Shown here piece by piece: positions 1-8,942 of a stretch of 64,000 nucleotides of DNA. The position numbers and the translations under genes are program-made. The notes beneath the pieces were generated by a model, which worked only from the letters and a program-made list of their open reading frames with translations, searched no databases and had not been told where the DNA came from. Numbering within the stretch: the first letter of the stretch is position 1; every line of letters begins with the position of its first letter. Source of the stretch: Marivita cryptomonadis (GTDB lineage: Bacteria > Pseudomonadota > Alphaproteobacteria > Rhodobacterales > Rhodobacteraceae). The stretch is from the NCBI RefSeq assembly GCF_002115725.1, contig NZ_JFKD01000010.1, positions 62,001 to 126,000 of the forward strand. Direction: 5' to 3'.

Positions 1-670
1 ACTGATCCGACCCGCCCTGATCCACAAGCACTGGCCCGTCAAATCCAACCGCTTGCATCTGCACCGTCGCATCATGCTTGGCCCAAGTGGTTTCATCGTC
101 GCCCAGATAGGCGCCCAACTGCTTGCGGCCCCAGTTGCTCTGGCTCGGATTGGCAATCGGCGCAAGAGCCGAAACAGAGGCAAACCGCCCCTGATGCGCC
201 ATCGCCAGCGTCAAAGCGCCGTGCCCGCCCATCGAATGCCCGGTGATCGCTTGCCGATCCAGATCGACAGCGAACTCTGCGCCCAACAAAGCGGGCAGTT
301 CCTCAGCCACATAATCCCACATCTTGAAATGCGGTGCCCAAGGGTCCTGCGTCGCGTTCACGTAAAACGCGGCCCCTTTGCCCAGATCATAGGCCTCGTC
401 ATCCGCCACGGTGTCCCCGCGCGGTGATGTGTCCGGGAACACAACCGCCATGCCCGCCTCAGCGGCAAAGCCCTGCGCGGCTGCCTTGGTCATCGCGTTC
501 TCATGTGTGCAGGTCAGTCCTGACAGATACCACAGCACCGGCACCGGGCCGTCCTTGGCCGCTGGTGGTAGATACAGCCCAAAGGTCATGTCACATCCAC
601 AGGCGTCCGAAGTATGAGAATAGACGCCCTGCACCCCTCCGAAACAGGCATTTTCCGATACGGTTTGCAT
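1..670 (-). CDS. fghA: S-formylglutathione hydrolase (3' end cut by window edge)
   Basis: Serine hydrolase that releases formate from S-formylglutathione in glutathione-dependent formaldehyde oxidation, a cytoplasmic step. The frame opens at the ATG at 670 and stays open to the left edge, giving 223 residues of a family usually about 275-280 long. It begins MQTVSENACFGG, contains WYLSGLTCTHENA near residue 45-57 and the nucleophile elbow GHSMGGHGAL near residue 140, and ends in VDQGGSDQ, which matches the catalytic-Asp region of the family (Asp222). The catalytic His lies outside the window. It is divergent from nothing upstream; the AEC transporter gene starts further right on the same strand and ends 13 bases before it, so co-transcription is possible. 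Confidence 0.93.
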   Translation of the reverse strand, partial: MQTVSENACFGGVQGVYSHTSDACGCDMTFGLYLPPAAKDGPVPVLWYLSGLTCTHENAMTKAAAQGFAAEAGMAVVFPDTSPRGDTVADDEAYDLGKGAAFYVNATQDPWAPHFKMWDYVAEELPALLGAEFAVDLDRQAITGHSMGGHGALTLAMAHQGRFASVSALAPIANPSQSNWGRKQLGAYLGDDETTWAKHDATVQMQAVGFDGPVLVDQGGSDQ

Positions 671-683
671 GGCGCTCCCTTTC

Positions 684-1610
684 CTAGATCAAAACTTGTG
701 AGATCACGAACGACACTGTCACAATGCTCAGCGCGGTCGAAATCAAAATGGCAGCCGACACCCGCTGAGGGGCGACTTTGTAATGTTGCGCAAGGATGAA
801 CACGTTGCCCGCGACTGGCAAGGACGCTGCGGCCACCACAACACCCGCTTTGTACGGGTCTGCTGGGAACAAAAAATACACCCCAAGCGCAACCGCCGCC
901 GGGTGGATCACCAGCTTGCAAAAGCTCAACCAGCCCGCGATGTTCAACCGCTCGGCGGATTTGCTCGCCAAGGATGCACCAATCGCGAACAAGGCACCGG
1001 GCGTGGCCGCCGCCCCAAGAATAGACAGGAATTGATTGACTGGCTCCGGGATCGGCACGCCCGTCGACGACACCATAAAGCCTGCTACAATTGCCACGAT
1101 CATCGGGTTCTTGAGAAGCCCGATGCCAACGGTTCTGAAGATGCGCAGAGACATGCGTCCTTCGCGAGAACCGACCACAAGGATCACGATCAGCGAGGAA
1201 AACACGACAAGGTCGATGGTCAGAACAAGGATGATTGGCCCGACGGCCTCTTGTCCCATCAGCAGCGCCAGCATCGGCACACCTAGAAATCCAGTGTTCC
1301 CAATGGCTGCCACCTGACCTTCGAACGCGGCCGTCTCCGTGTTCATGCCACGCAAAAAACCCACAGCCATGCCGACGCCGTAGACAAAGGCCGTACCCCA
1401 CAAATATCCTGCGGCGATGCGCCAATCAAAGATCTCGGCAATCGACAGGTTCGCCGAGAACCGGAACAGCATCGCGGACAGGGCAAAGTAGAATACGAAC
1501 TTGGTCAGGTAGGCTGTCGCTTCCTCGGTAAAAAAACCAGTCTTGCCTGCGCCGTAACCTACGGCGATCAGGGCAAAAAACGGCAGGGTCTGAAGAAAGA
1601 TGGCCAGCAT
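684..1610 (-). CDS. AEC family (auxin efflux carrier-like) transporter
   Basis: Membrane permease of the AEC/BART superfamily, 308 residues, the usual length. The sequence alternates hydrophobic segments from the first residues (MLAIFLQTLPFFALIAVGYG) to the C-terminus, with about ten predicted membrane spans and the family-typical GNTGFLGVPM in the middle (near residue 105) and a second half that repeats the fold. Bacterial members export or import small organic acids such as malate or malonate, but the substrate cannot be read from the sequence. It lies directly upstream of fghA on the same strand. Confidence 0.9.
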   Translation of the reverse strand: MLAIFLQTLPFFALIAVGYGAGKTGFFTEEATAYLTKFVFYFALSAMLFRFSANLSIAEIFDWRIAAGYLWGTAFVYGVGMAVGFLRGMNTETAAFEGQVAAIGNTGFLGVPMLALLMGQEAVGPIILVLTIDLVVFSSLIVILVVGSREGRMSLRIFRTVGIGLLKNPMIVAIVAGFMVSSTGVPIPEPVNQFLSILGAAATPGALFAIGASLASKSAERLNIAGWLSFCKLVIHPAAVALGVYFLFPADPYKAGVVVAAASLPVAGNVFILAQHYKVAPQRVSAAILISTALSIVTVSFVISQVLI

Positions 1611-1711
1611 ACGTGTTGTGTTATCATGCAGGCGGGTGGGGTCAATCTCGACAGGGTTCTGTTAACCACCTATATTTAGGGTAGGCGTGTATTTCTGTTC
1701 AGGACGCTTCG

Positions 1712-1894
1712 ATGACACTACAAGAACAATCCATTGCCGACGACAAGATGCGCGCGGAAATCGCGCGTCTGATCTCAGAAACTGCCAAGATCACCGCAGA
1801 AACTGCTGAGATTCAGCAAAACATGAAGTATCGGTTCTGGGTTTTGATGGCGGCCTATGTCAGCGCCATGGGCGTCCTCTTCAAGTTTTTCTGA
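1712..1894 (+). CDS. Small protein with coiled coil and C-terminal membrane segment
   Basis: A 60-residue protein. Residues about 8-38 form an amphipathic, coiled-coil-like stretch rich in Ala, Glu, Ile and Thr with a repeated IxxETAxI pattern (ISETAKITAETAEI), and residues about 41-58 form one hydrophobic span (FWVLMAAYVSAMGVLF). This suggests a small inner-membrane-anchored protein. It is preceded by a 100-base gap from the AEC gene on the other strand and followed by mutL after 59 bases. Similar short proteins occur in alphaproteobacteria, but I do not recognise a named family and no function can be assigned. Confidence 0.6.
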   Translation: MTLQEQSIADDKMRAEIARLISETAKITAETAEIQQNMKYRFWVLMAAYVSAMGVLFKFF

Positions 1895-1953
1895 CCGCAA
1901 GACATCCCAAAACCCCATAGAAGAATCGCGCGCTGCATGCTACATCTCGTGGC

Positions 1954-3798
1954 ATGAACTCCCACACCCCCAATATACGCGCCTCAATTCAACCCCTTGA
2001 GGAAAGCGCTATCAACCGCATTGCAGCGGGTGAGGTGGTGGAGCGCCCGGCCTCTGCCGTCAAGGAACTCGTTGAAAACGCTGTCGACGCTGGGGCAACA
2101 CGTATTGACGTGGCCATCGCCGATGGTGGCAAGACCCTGATCCGTGTCACCGATGATGGCTGCGGTATCCCACCCGAGGAACTCCCTCTCGCCATCGCCC
2201 GACATGCAACGTCCAAGATCGACGGCTCGGACCTGCTCAACATCCACAGCTTCGGGTTTCGCGGCGAAGCGCTGGCCTCTTTGGGCGCGGTCGGCCGCTT
2301 AACCCTGACCAGCCGAGCCGAGGGACATGATGCCGCCGAACTGTCGGTGACCGGTGGCAAGATCGACCCGATCAAACCCGCCGCCCTGTCGCGTGGTACT
2401 GTGGTCACCCTGCGCAACCTGTTCTTTGCCACCCCGGCACGCCTTAAATTCCTCCGCTCCGATCGGGCCGAGATGCAGGCGATCTCGGATGTGCTCAAAC
2501 GTCTTGCGATGGCCGAACCCTCGGTCAGCTTCACTCTGCGCGATGTGTCGGGCGGGGGCGAGGGCCGGGTGACCTTCCGCGCCGACGCGGTGAGCGGCGA
2601 TCTGTTCGACGCTCTGCGTGGGCGATTGGGGCAGGTCATGGGCCGCGAGTTCGTCGACAACGCAGTTTCCATAGATGCGGACCGCGAAGGCATCCGCCTC
2701 ACCGGGTTGGCAGGTTTGCCGACCTATTCACGGGGTGCCGCCGTGGCGCAGTTTCTCTTCGTCAACGGTCGCCCGGTCCGTGACAAGCTGCTGATCGGTG
2801 CGTTGCGCGGGGCCTATGCCGATTTCCTGAGCCGCGACCGTCACCCGGCGGTGGCGCTCTTCATCGACTGCGATCCGCACAAGGTGGACGTGAACGTGCA
2901 TCCGGCGAAATCCGAAGTGCGGTTCCGTGAACCGGGACTTGTGCGCGGTTTGATCGTGTCAGCCCTGCGTCATGCACTGGCAGAAGCGGGCCATCGCGCG
3001 TCGACTACCGTCGCCGGGGCAACGCTTGGGGCAATGCGCCCCGAGACACCACAGGGGCAGCCGCGTATCTACCAGATGGACCGCCCGAGTTTCGCTGCGA
3101 AACAGACCGCCTACCAAGCGCAGGCACCGGGTTTTGCTGATATGCAGACCATCTATTCCGGTCGCGTGGTCGAGGTGGAAGATCGCGCGCCAGAGGCGGA
3201 ACAGACCTTACGCGAACACCTTCCATTGGGGGCCGCGCGGGGGCAGGTGCATGAGAATTACATCATCGCCCAGACCGAAGACGGCATCGTTATCGTCGAT
3301 CAACACGCGGCGCATGAACGTCTGGTTTATGAAAAGCTCAAGACCCAGATGGCGCAGAACGGCGTGCCTGCGCAGGCGCTCTTGATCCCGGATGTGGTCG
3401 AGATGAGCGAGGGCGACAGCGCCCGCCTTCTGGACATCGCGGACGAATTGACCCGCATGGGGTTGACCATCGAACCCTTCGGCAATGGTGCCGTGGTGGT
3501 CCGCGAAACCCCTGCGATCCTCGCCGAAGTCAACGCGGACGCTTTGCTTCGCGACATTTTGGATGAACTTGATGATCAAGGGGAAGCCCGCGCCGTGCAG
3601 GACCGGATCGAGGCGATCCTGTCTCGTGTGGCGTGTCATGGCTCCATCCGCTCAGGCCGCCAGATGCGGGCGGAAGAGATGAACGCTCTGTTAAGGGAAA
3701 TGGAAGAGACCCCTTATTCCGGCCAGTGCAACCATGGCCGACCCACCTATGTCGAATTGAAACTCAGCGACATCGAAAGACTGTTTGGCCGCACATGA
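1954..3798 (+). CDS. mutL: DNA mismatch repair protein MutL (endonuclease type)
   Basis: Mismatch-repair mediator of 614 residues. The N-terminal GHKL ATPase shows [19 protein letters not shown] (motif I, near residue 28), DDGCGIP (motif II) and [12 protein letters not shown] (motif III). The C-terminal dimerisation domain carries [12 protein letters not shown], which fits the DQHA-x2-E-x4-E nicking-endonuclease metal motif, and later [10 protein letters not shown] and [11 protein letters not shown], the other conserved endonuclease-site motifs. This is therefore expected to be a nicking MutL, as in bacteria that lack MutH, unlike E. coli MutL. The stop overlaps the start of rmuC by four bases (ATGA), so the two are translationally coupled. 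Confidence 0.97.
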   Translation: MNSHTPNIRASIQPLEESAINRIAAGEVVERPASAVKELVENAVDAGATRIDVAIADGGKTLIRVTDDGCGIPPEELPLAIARHATSKIDGSDLLNIHSFGFRGEALASLGAVGRLTLTSRAEGHDAAELSVTGGKIDPIKPAALSRGTVVTLRNLFFATPARLKFLRSDRAEMQAISDVLKRLAMAEPSVSFTLRDVSGGGEGRVTFRADAVSGDLFDALRGRLGQVMGREFVDNAVSIDADREGIRLTGLAGLPTYSRGAAVAQFLFVNGRPVRDKLLIGALRGAYADFLSRDRHPAVALFIDCDPHKVDVNVHPAKSEVRFREPGLVRGLIVSALRHALAEAGHRASTTVAGATLGAMRPETPQGQPRIYQMDRPSFAAKQTAYQAQAPGFADMQTIYSGRVVEVEDRAPEAEQTLREHLPLGAARGQVHENYIIAQTEDGIVIVDQHAAHERLVYEKLKTQMAQNGVPAQALLIPDVVEMSEGDSARLLDIADELTRMGLTIEPFGNGAVVVRETPAILAEVNADALLRDILDELDDQGEARAVQDRIEAILSRVACHGSIRSGRQMRAEEMNALLREMEETPYSGQCNHGRPTYVELKLSDIERLFGRT

Positions 3799-4961
3799 TT
3801 CAGATCGGTGATCTTGCCCTTGACCTGAGCGATCCGGTCATCCTGCTGGCTTTGGCATTGGGTGGGCTGGTTTTTGTGCTGCTTATCATGTCGCTTCTGT
3901 CGGCCCGTCGCGCTGCGAAACTTTCCGAACCTCTGGTCTACCAACTGGCGCAAGTCGGCCAGCGGGTGCAAAACCTGAGTGATGGGCAGGAACGGCTGTC
4001 CGGTGGCCTGACCCATGTCTCCGAGGCGCAGGCGCAAAGCCAAACCGCGATGCTGCAACTCATGGAGCGGCGGTTGGCGCAGGTGCAGGAGCAGATGAAC
4101 GAGAACCTGCACGGCTCTGCCCGGCGCACGGCGCAAAGCCTTGGGGATCTGCAGCAACGTTTGCAAAGCATCGACAAGGCGCAGGAGAATATCACCAAGC
4201 TGTCGGGCGATGTGCTTTCGCTTCAGGACATCCTGTCGAACAAGCAGACGCGTGGGGCGTTTGGGGAAATCCAGTTGACGGATATCGTCGGAAAGGCGCT
4301 ACCCAAGGACAGCTACACGCTGCAGGCGACCCTTTCGAACGGCAAACGGGCAGATTGCCTGATCCACCTGCCAAACCCGCCGGGACCGATTGCCATCGAC
4401 AGCAAATTTCCGCTGGAAGCCTATGAACAACTGCGCCGCGCCGAGACGCAGGAGCAGTTGAACCGCGCGGCGCAGCAGCTTCGGCTTTCGCTGCGAAAGC
4501 ACATCAAGGATATTTCCGAACGCTACATCATCGAAGGCGAAACCGCCGATGGCGCGTTGATGTTCCTGCCCTCCGAGGCCGTTTACGCGGAACTGCACGC
4601 CAACTTCCCTGAAGTGGTGCGCGACGGGTTCGCGGCGCGGGTCTGGATCGTGTCACCGACCACCTGCATGGCGACGCTGAATACGATGCGGGCGATCCTC
4701 AAGGATGCGCGGATGCAGGAACAGGCGGGCGCGATCCGCAAGGAATTGGGCCTGCTTTACGCCGATGTGGACCGTCTGGGCAGCCGGGTGGAAAACCTCG
4801 ACCGGCATTTCGGGCAGGCGGCCAAGGACATCGCTGATATCAAGATCAGTGCGGACAAGGCTGGGCGCAGGGCGCGGCGGCTCGATAATTTCGATTTCGA
4901 GGAACTGGCCAAGGACGATCCATCGCCTGTTGTGCGGCTGGCAAAACCGCCGGGGGAATAG
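3795..4961 (+). CDS. rmuC: RmuC-like DNA recombination protein
   Basis: 388 residues. An N-terminal membrane segment (residues about 12-35, [21 protein letters not shown]) is followed by a long coiled coil rich in Gln and Glu (about 45-140) and the RmuC core with [13 protein letters not shown] and [20 protein letters not shown], a restriction-nuclease-like fold. E. coli RmuC limits recombination at inverted repeats. The ATG at 3795 overlaps the mutL stop; the frame is open further upstream, but that part lies inside mutL and lacks family similarity, so the overlapping start was chosen. Placement behind mutL suggests a DNA-maintenance operon. Confidence 0.92.
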   Translation: MIQIGDLALDLSDPVILLALALGGLVFVLLIMSLLSARRAAKLSEPLVYQLAQVGQRVQNLSDGQERLSGGLTHVSEAQAQSQTAMLQLMERRLAQVQEQMNENLHGSARRTAQSLGDLQQRLQSIDKAQENITKLSGDVLSLQDILSNKQTRGAFGEIQLTDIVGKALPKDSYTLQATLSNGKRADCLIHLPNPPGPIAIDSKFPLEAYEQLRRAETQEQLNRAAQQLRLSLRKHIKDISERYIIEGETADGALMFLPSEAVYAELHANFPEVVRDGFAARVWIVSPTTCMATLNTMRAILKDARMQEQAGAIRKELGLLYADVDRLGSRVENLDRHFGQAAKDIADIKISADKAGRRARRLDNFDFEELAKDDPSPVVRLAKPPGE

Positions 4962-4982
4962 GTAATAGGTCAACAGGTGCAC

Positions 4983-5010
4983 CCCATTGTTTCGCGCGCG
5001 AAACAATGGG
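4983..5010. repeat. 28-bp perfect palindrome after rmuC
   Basis: Arms CCCATTGTTTCGCG and CGCGAAACAATGGG are exactly complementary with no spacer, starting 21 bases after the rmuC stop. No T-run follows, so it is not a canonical intrinsic terminator, although a 12-bp stem with a short CGCG loop could form in RNA. It also lies 140 bases upstream of the Lrp-family gene. It may end mutL-rmuC transcription or bind a dimeric protein. Confidence 0.75.
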
Positions 5011-5025
5011 ACCGCATCGGACCCT

Positions 5026-5042
5026 TTAACCCTTTGTTAACC
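5026..5042 (+). promoter_or_regulatory. CtrA-type box TTAA-N7-TTAACC
   Basis: The sequence TTAACCCTTTGTTAACC matches the alphaproteobacterial CtrA consensus TTAA-N7-TTAAC without a mismatch. It lies about 110 bases before the start of the Lrp-family gene and 65 bases after the rmuC stop. The match is seen in the sequence; binding is inferred. Confidence 0.5.
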
Positions 5043-5150
5043 ATCTGCGCTGCAGCCAATGCGTCGTCGCATCGCGCGTTTGCTTTGGCGGAAACGGGCT
5101 CAGCGTTACACCGCTATTGTCAAAATGCGATTGGATTGGGATAAATTCTC

Positions 5151-5615
5151 ATGAGCGCGATTGAACTGGACCAATTTGACAAGGCTATCCTCCGTATCCT
5201 GCAACGGGATGCCAGTCTGAGTGTCGAAACCATTGCCGATCAGGTGGCTCTGTCCCGCAACGCTTGTTGGCGGCGGATCAAAGTAATGGAACAGGCTGGG
5301 ATTATCACGGGCCGCGTTGCGCTGGCCGATCCAGCCAAGCTGGGTTGTCCCCTCGAAGTTATGGTGATGATACGTGCGGGGCGCCATGACGCGGATTGGC
5401 TTGACAGCTTTCACAAGGCAATGCGCACCATGCCCGAGGTGGTGGGCGCCTACCGTATGACGGGTGATTTGGATTACCTGCTGAGGGTGCGGGTTGCCGA
5501 CGTTCCTGCCTACGATTCGTTCTACAAACGTGTGATTGCGCGGATTCCGCTCTCGGACATTTCGGCCAGTTTCGTTATGGAAGAGATCAAGGAAACCACT
5601 GCGCTTCCGATTTGA
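5151..5615 (+). CDS. Lrp/AsnC family transcriptional regulator
   Basis: 154 residues, standard for the family. The N-terminus has the winged helix-turn-helix (LDQFDKAILRILQRDASLS, then IADQVALSRNACWRRIKVMEQAGII), followed by the RAM ligand-binding domain with VVGAYRMTGDLDYLLRVRV near residues 98-116. Members respond to amino acids and form dimers to octamers. Its own target is not evident; the following small gene is only 26 bases away and may be co-transcribed. Upstream lie a long palindrome and a CtrA-like box, either of which could affect its expression. Confidence 0.93.
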   Translation: MSAIELDQFDKAILRILQRDASLSVETIADQVALSRNACWRRIKVMEQAGIITGRVALADPAKLGCPLEVMVMIRAGRHDADWLDSFHKAMRTMPEVVGAYRMTGDLDYLLRVRVADVPAYDSFYKRVIARIPLSDISASFVMEEIKETTALPI

Positions 5616-5641
5616 ACCGCTGAAGACAGGGGCACGTGACC

Positions 5642-6100
5642 ATGAGCCAGGACATTCACACCACCGCTGAAGCGGTTGAAGGCGATGCGCTGCCCCGCAA
5701 GGTTGAAAGCCATGCCAAGGGTTGTGGCGAAACCGGACATAAGCGTCTGCCGGACGCGCTCACCCGCAAACCGGTGAAACAGAAAAGCGCCGCCGAATGG
5801 GCCTATGAACGGCTGATCCTCTATATCCAGAACTTCGAAGAACAGCTCGACAATGAACATGAGGTCGCGATGGGGTTTGCCGGCAACGAGACCGGCGTGC
5901 TGCGGATTGAAGGGTTGGGCTATTTCGACCCGGATATTGTCACCTTTTATGGCACTGATGCCGAAGGGGGCCGGATGCAGTTGATACAGCATGTCTCACA
6001 GCTCAACGTGGCGCTGCGGGCGATGCCGATCCTGCGCGATGATGTGGAGCCGCGCCGTATCGGGTTTCAGCTTGCGGCAGAATTGGAACAGGATACCTGA
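5642..6100 (+). CDS. Conserved hypothetical, DUF6173-like
   Basis: 152 residues from the ATG; a GTG two codons earlier is an alternative. The N-terminal third is low-complexity and charged, followed by a conserved-looking block with AAEWAYERLILYIQNFEEQL, VAMGFAGNETGVLRIEGLGYFDPDIV split across residues about 75-100, and RMQLIQHVSQLNVALRAM. It contains no signal peptide or membrane segment. I associate this pattern with an uncharacterised rhodobacterial family (DUF6173) from memory and could not check it. It follows the Lrp gene by 26 bases. Confidence 0.75.
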   Translation: MSQDIHTTAEAVEGDALPRKVESHAKGCGETGHKRLPDALTRKPVKQKSAAEWAYERLILYIQNFEEQLDNEHEVAMGFAGNETGVLRIEGLGYFDPDIVTFYGTDAEGGRMQLIQHVSQLNVALRAMPILRDDVEPRRIGFQLAAELEQDT

Positions 6101-6186
6101 GCCGCGACACACTGCGCGCTTGGCATGGGTGACAGGGTCAGGCAAATCGGGTACCGACTCGAAAACATTTGTAAGGGATGTCTCAA

Positions 6187-6321
6187 ATGGCTGAACACAA
6201 GCACGGTACGATGGACACAACCACACAGGAAAAGACCTTTGACGGGTTCGTCCGCTGGTCTGTCCGGGTTGCGGTCTTCTCGATCGGGGTTCTGATTTTC
6301 CTCGCGATCTTCAATTCCTGA
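6187..6321 (+). CDS. aa3-type cytochrome c oxidase subunit IV
   Basis: A 44-residue single-span membrane protein: hydrophilic MAEHKHGTMDTTTQEKTF, then a hydrophobic helix (VRVAVFSIGVLIFLAIF). This is the pattern of the small subunit IV seen in the Paracoccus and Rhodobacter aa3 oxidase (family COX4_pro_2), which packs against the oxidase core in the cytoplasmic membrane. An AAGGGA ribosome-binding site lies about 8 bases upstream of the chosen ATG. An in-frame ATG at 6178 is possible but less well placed. The oxidase core genes are not in this window. Confidence 0.88.
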   Translation: MAEHKHGTMDTTTQEKTFDGFVRWSVRVAVFSIGVLIFLAIFNS

Positions 6322-6340
6322 GATTTGACCAGAGGCTGAC

Positions 6341-6967
6341 ATGACCATGATGTCACGGATTTTTGCCGGGCTGGCCATGTTCGCTTTGGTGGGCTGTGGC
6401 GCGGGCGCGGATATGCGCCCGGATGCCTCGCCCGAGGTGATCAGCAGCGCGTCCTATCGCCATTCTGGCCCGACCGCGTTGACGCTATATACGATGATCA
6501 ACAACCGGTCTGGGGCTGGGGCACATACCAGCCTGATGATCAACGGATCGCAAAGGGTAATCTTCGATCCTGCGGGAACCGTACGGTTGAGCGCGGTGCC
6601 TGAACGGGGCGACGTGCTTTACGGCATCACGCCCGGCGTGGCGGATTTCTATGCCCGCGCGCATGCCCGCGAAACCTATCACGTGGTGATTCAGACCATC
6701 GAAGTGTCACCAGAGGTGGCGGAACGTGCCTTGCGTCTTGCGGTGACCAACGGTCCTGTCGCATCGGCGCAGTGTGCGATGAGCACGGCTGCGATCCTGC
6801 GTCAGCTTCCGGGGTTCCAGTCGATCGGCTCTACATGGTTTCCGAAACGCCTGATGGACGATTTTGCGGAATTGCCCGGCGTGCAAACCACCAAGATCTT
6901 CGAAAATGACAGCGATGACAAAGCGGTTGCCATCGCTCAGTTCGAACAGGTGCTCGTGGGTCAGTGA
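6341..6967 (+). CDS. Conserved lipoprotein of unknown function
   Basis: 208 residues. A lipoprotein signal peptide is clear: MTMMSRIFAGLAMFALVGCG, with the lipobox LVGC placing the lipidated Cys at about residue 19. The mature part has SGAGAHTSLMINGSQRVIFDPAG near residues 57-80, which is reminiscent of a hydrolase or peptidase-like fold with a His and later Cys (SAQCAMS), and ends in a mixed alpha/beta region. No named domain is recognised. It starts 19 bases after the oxidase subunit IV gene and ends six bases from the convergent azlD. Confidence 0.72.
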   Translation: MTMMSRIFAGLAMFALVGCGAGADMRPDASPEVISSASYRHSGPTALTLYTMINNRSGAGAHTSLMINGSQRVIFDPAGTVRLSAVPERGDVLYGITPGVADFYARAHARETYHVVIQTIEVSPEVAERALRLAVTNGPVASAQCAMSTAAILRQLPGFQSIGSTWFPKRLMDDFAELPGVQTTKIFENDSDDKAVAIAQFEQVLVGQ

Positions 6968-6973
6968 CCTAGG

Positions 6974-7297
6974 TCAAAGCAGCAGGCTGAGTGACACCAG
7001 TACCGTTGCGCCAACGCCCATCGCAGCAAAGACGTTTTTCGTCAGATACCCGACAGCAAAGGTCGCAGCAGCGGCAGCAAGGCGAGTCGCGTCAGGTTCT
7101 CCGCCCGTTGCGGTGGGCCAGAGGACCAGTGGTGCGACCAGAGCCGGGATCACTGCTACGGCTGTATAGCGCAGGTGTCGCAGCACCCATTCCGGCATCG
7201 CGCGGTCGCCGACCAGTCCGAGAAAGGCAAAGCGCAGTCCAAAGCTTCCCAGCCCAAGTGCGACGATGATCAGCCAAAGTTCGGTTGTGTCGGTCAT
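6974..7297 (-). CDS. azlD: AzlD family branched-chain amino acid exporter subunit
   Basis: 107 residues, matching the small partner of the AzlCD exporter. It is almost entirely hydrophobic with four predicted spans and the family segment YTAVAVIPALVAPLVL. The start was taken at MTDTTELWLI because it overlaps the azlC stop by four bases (ATGA); upstream codons in the same frame lie within azlC. AzlCD exports branched-chain amino acids or their analogues through the cytoplasmic membrane. Confidence 0.9.
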   Translation of the reverse strand: MTDTTELWLIIVALGLGSFGLRFAFLGLVGDRAMPEWVLRHLRYTAVAVIPALVAPLVLWPTATGGEPDATRLAAAAATFAVGYLTKNVFAAMGVGATVLVSLSLLL

Positions 7298-8004
7298 AGT
7301 TTGATCCCCAGCCGCACCTCGGCTTGTGCGCCAGCCATCATGCCGCCCAGACCTGCCACCAGCAGGCCCATGTTGTAGGGCAGCCATGCGAATGCCAGTG
7401 CGAGGAGGACCGCAGCCAATGCGGCGATCCGGTGCGCCGGTGTGCGCAGCATCGGGCCGACCATGGCAAGGAACGCGATGGGCAAGGCAAAGTCGAGCCC
7501 AAGGCTGGGTGGGATGCTTTCGCCCAGAACCGCGCCGAGGAAGGTGAACAGATACCAGGGCGGGCAGATCGGGGTCATCACGCCAAGGAAATAGGCGAAT
7601 TTCTCGGATGTGGTTTGGTCAGGGTTCTTTTCATAGTCGAGGATGGATTGCGCATAGGTCTGGTCGACCAGAAAATACGCCGCGATCCCGCGTTTCCACA
7701 GGGGCAGCGGACCCAGATGCGGCGTGATCGACGCGGAATACATCGCCATGCGCAGATTGACGGCCAGTGCCGACGCGATCACCACCAGCGTTGGCGCGTT
7801 CTCGTTGATCAATTGCAGCGCAGTGAACTGTGCAGCCCCCGCGATCACCACGATGGAAAACCCCATGGTTTCATGAACGGCCAGTCCGGCTTCGGTTGCC
7901 AAGACGCCGAAAAGCATGGCAAAGGGCCCGACGACGGCCAGAAAGGGCAGCCCGTCACGGACGCCCCGCCAGTAGCTTGACATTGCGGTCCCTGCCGCCA
8001 TCAC
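7294..8004 (-). CDS. azlC: AzlC family branched-chain amino acid exporter
   Basis: 236 residues, the usual length for the large AzlC subunit. Conserved features are GVRDGLPFLAVVGPFAMLFG at the N-terminus, AGAAQFTALQLI and the region NLRMAMYSASI near residue 85-95. About five to six membrane spans are predicted. It heads the azlC-azlD pair and is divergent from fdhD, whose start lies 59 bases away, so the two promoters must share a very short region. Confidence 0.92.
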   Translation of the reverse strand: MMAAGTAMSSYWRGVRDGLPFLAVVGPFAMLFGVLATEAGLAVHETMGFSIVVIAGAAQFTALQLINENAPTLVVIASALAVNLRMAMYSASITPHLGPLPLWKRGIAAYFLVDQTYAQSILDYEKNPDQTTSEKFAYFLGVMTPICPPWYLFTFLGAVLGESIPPSLGLDFALPIAFLAMVGPMLRTPAHRIAALAAVLLALAFAWLPYNMGLLVAGLGGMMAGAQAEVRLGIKL

Positions 8005-8063
8005 TGTGCCTCGTCTGCTGTGTTCGGATCGGACGTAGCCTTGGACGAGGGGAGATGCAATCT

Positions 8064-8942
8064 ATGCCGGATGATGTGCTTCGGGACTACCTCATCGCGC
8101 CCGATCCGGGTGCCGTGCGGCTGACGCGCCGCGTGGTGGGCACCGATCACACCGGGGCCGAGACCGAAATCAGCGTGGTCGAGGAGCGGCCCCTGACGAT
8201 ATTCCTGAATGCGCAGGAAATTGTCACAGCGATGACGATTGGCGATTACCCCGAATATCTGGCTGTGGGGTTCCTGCGCAATCAAGGCATGCTGCGGGAC
8301 GACGATGTGGTGACGCGCGTCGAATATGACGACGATCTTGAGGTCGTGGTGGTGCGCACCGAACGGCAGACCAGCTATGAAGAGAAGGTCAAGAAAAAGA
8401 CCCGCACCAGCGGCTGTGCCGTAGGCACGGTGTTCGGTGACATGATGGAAGGGTTGGACAAGGTGGTGCTGCCTGCCACAGAACTTCGCACCTCTTGGCT
8501 CTATGCGCTGGCGCACAAGATCAACACGACGCCCTCTTTGTACCTTGAAGCGGGCGCCATTCATGGCACCGTGCTTTGCCATCAGGATCGGCCGCTGGTT
8601 TATATGGAGGATGTGGGCCGCCACAACGCGGTGGACAAAATCGCGGGTTGGATGTTTCAGGAAGGCGTCGGGCCCGAGGACAAGATCCTCTATACCACCG
8701 GGCGGCTGACGTCTGAGATGGTGATCAAGACGGCGTTGATGGGTATCCCGGTTCTGGCCTCGCGGTCGGGTTTCACCGCTTGGGGGGTCGAAATCGCGCG
8801 GCAGGTAGGGCTGACCTGTATCGGGCGGATGCGCGGCAAACGATTTGTCTGTTTATCTGGCGAAGACCGTCTGCTGCGCGACATGGACCCCGACAACGTG
8901 CCCGAAGAAAGCCGGAAAAACCGCAGGAAGAGCTCGGAATGA
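8064..8942 (+). CDS. fdhD: Formate dehydrogenase accessory sulfurtransferase FdhD
   Basis: 292 residues. FdhD passes sulfur from IscS to the molybdenum cofactor and is needed for formate dehydrogenase activity. Visible family elements are EERPLTIFLNAQEIVTAMTI, YLAVGFLRNQGM, TSGCAVGT with the single active-site-loop Cys (E. coli has two), EDVGRHNAVDKIAGW and YTTGRLTSEMVIKTA. The ATG at 8064 was preferred over that at 8055 because GAGGGGAG lies about nine bases upstream of it. Its stop overlaps the start of mobA (ATGA), making it the first gene of a molybdenum-cofactor operon. Confidence 0.94.
   Translation: MPDDVLRDYLIAPDPGAVRLTRRVVGTDHTGAETEISVVEERPLTIFLNAQEIVTAMTIGDYPEYLAVGFLRNQGMLRDDDVVTRVEYDDDLEVVVVRTERQTSYEEKVKKKTRTSGCAVGTVFGDMMEGLDKVVLPATELRTSWLYALAHKINTTPSLYLEAGAIHGTVLCHQDRPLVYMEDVGRHNAVDKIAGWMFQEGVGPEDKILYTTGRLTSEMVIKTALMGIPVLASRSGFTAWGVEIARQVGLTCIGRMRGKRFVCLSGEDRLLRDMDPDNVPEESRKNRRKSSE

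Noticed and set aside
6965..6976. Palindrome TGACCTAGGTCA between lipoprotein and azlD genes
   Set aside because: Created largely by two opposing stop codons six bases apart; only 12 bases long, so not convincing as an operator.
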